Positions 5,341-5,915 of a DNA stretch of 5,915 bases are shown in pieces. The notes under the pieces were generated by a model that worked only from the letters and a program-made list of their open reading frames with translations, had not been told where the DNA came from and ran no database searches. The position numbers were made by a program, and so were the translations under genes. The stretch covers positions 1-5,915 of the forward strand of contig DGHP01000125.1 of the NCBI GenBank assembly GCA_002392705.1, in the 5' to 3' direction. The first letter of the stretch is position 1. Each line of letters opens with the position of its first letter. This DNA is from Lachnospiraceae bacterium UBA3845. GTDB taxonomy: Bacteria; Bacillota; Clostridia; Lachnospirales; Lachnospiraceae.

Positions 5341-5915
5341 ATGACAGAGTATGTGTGGCCTTACCCCAACGAGGCGGGACAGACAGAAGAAGAGAGCTGC
5401 GACGTGCTGGTTCTGGGAGGCGGCCTGGCGGGCTGCTTTGCGGCGATTGCCGCCGCCAGGAGGGGACAGTCGGTCATCCTGGTGGAAAAAGGCGCCACGG
5501 AGAAGAGCGGGAGCGGCGGAACAGGCTTTGACCACTGGGAATCAGCCTGCACCAATCCCTGTTCAAAGGTAACCCCGGAGGAGATCGCCTGGGCATACGT
5601 GCATGAGCAGGACGGGTATTCCAACGGAATCGGGCATTATATCGAGTGCAGGGAAGGTTACGACCGCCTGCTGGATCTGGAGCGTTTCGGGGGGAAGGTC
5701 CGCGATACGGAGGATGAATTCAGAGGCGCTGAATTCCGGGATGACGAAACAAAATTCATGTTCGCCTACGATTATAAAAACCGCTTCACCCTGCGCGTAT
5801 GGGGTTCGACCTTCAAGCCGGCCCTGGCGCGGGAGCTGAAAAGGCTAGGTGTGCGCGTGTATGACCGGACGGAGGCGACCGGCCTCATCCTGTCCCGGAA
5901 AGGCGGCGGGAGCGG
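5341..5915 (+). CDS. FAD-dependent oxidoreductase, fumarate reductase/AprA-like flavoprotein subunit, 3' truncated by window edge
   Basis: The frame stays open to the right edge, showing 191 residues of a protein that is usually about 500-650 long. After an acidic lead-in, residues 21-49 form an FAD-binding Rossmann fold: DVLVLGGGLAGCFAAIAAA carries GxGxxG (G26, G28, G31), and E49 in ILVEKG is the usual ribose-binding acid. SGSGGTGFDHW (56-66) takes the place where this superfamily has its flavin-contacting SGG/SGA loop. The segment from TNPCSKVTPEE to about residue 150 looks like the start of the helical capping part, and WGSTFKPALARELKRLGVRV (154-173) the return to the FAD domain. No signal peptide is seen, so a cytoplasmic enzyme is likely. 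Many such proteins pair with a ferredoxin-type subunit; any such gene would be past the window edge. The reaction is unknown: the substrate-binding residues lie in the missing part. Codon use matches the importer genes. Confidence 0.88.
   Translation, partial: MTEYVWPYPNEAGQTEEESCDVLVLGGGLAGCFAAIAAARRGQSVILVEKGATEKSGSGGTGFDHWESACTNPCSKVTPEEIAWAYVHEQDGYSNGIGHYIECREGYDRLLDLERFGGKVRDTEDEFRGAEFRDDETKFMFAYDYKNRFTLRVWGSTFKPALARELKRLGVRVYDRTEATGLILSRKGGGS

Noticed and set aside
5119..5535. 138-codon - strand frame covering the spacer before the flavoprotein
   Set aside because: It overlaps the ends of two real genes on the other strand and shows no conserved motif or plausible start region; the spacer is better explained by repeats.
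5351..5839. Short + strand frames at 5351-5572 and 5603-5839 inside the flavoprotein region
   Set aside because: They are out of frame with the FAD-binding protein that starts at 5341, which has GxGxxG, a good ribosome binding site and stays open to the edge.
1..5915. CRISPR array, tRNA, rRNA or insertion sequence
   Set aside because: No regularly spaced repeats, cloverleaf-like segments, rRNA motifs, transposase frames or terminal inverted repeats were found on reading the window.

Overview
The window is one accessory-style cluster, all on the + strand: a family-5 (peptide/nickel/opine-type) ABC importer followed by the first third of a large FAD-dependent oxidoreductase. Strong GGAGG-type ribosome binding sites, clearly GC-rich codon third positions and the protein flavour (short lysine/arginine-rich permease N-termini, clostridial-type OppF sequence) suggest a GC-rich anaerobic Firmicute, probably Clostridia (Lachnospiraceae-like). 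That assignment is inference from protein style; no marker gene is present.

Layout: (1) 1-1121, the C-terminal ~372 residues of the extracytoplasmic solute-binding protein, cut by the left edge; (2) 1122-1308, a spacer with a strong GC-rich stem-loop resembling a weak intrinsic terminator or attenuator; (3) 1309-2259, DppB-type permease; (4) 2252-3118, DppC-type permease, overlapping the previous gene by 8 nt; (5) 3176-4198, OppD-type ATPase; (6) 4191-5150, OppF-type ATPase, again overlapping by 8 nt; (7) 5151-5340, a structured spacer with several inverted and direct repeats; (8) 5341-5915, the N-terminal 191 residues of a fumarate-reductase/AprA-like flavoprotein, cut by the right edge.

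Together genes 1-6 encode a complete importer: binding protein outside, two membrane subunits forming the channel, and two different ATPases forming the motor. The substrate cannot be read from the sequence. The flavoprotein lying just downstream on the same strand suggests, but does not prove, that the imported compound or its breakdown product is reduced or oxidised in the cell.

The system is basically a known type. The parts that merit a second look are the altered ABC signature of the OppF-type ATPase (LDGGR instead of LSGGQ), the four-cysteine C-termini of both ATPases, the many cysteines in the exported binding protein, and the repeat-rich spacer before the flavoprotein. I did not see a clearly undescribed system.
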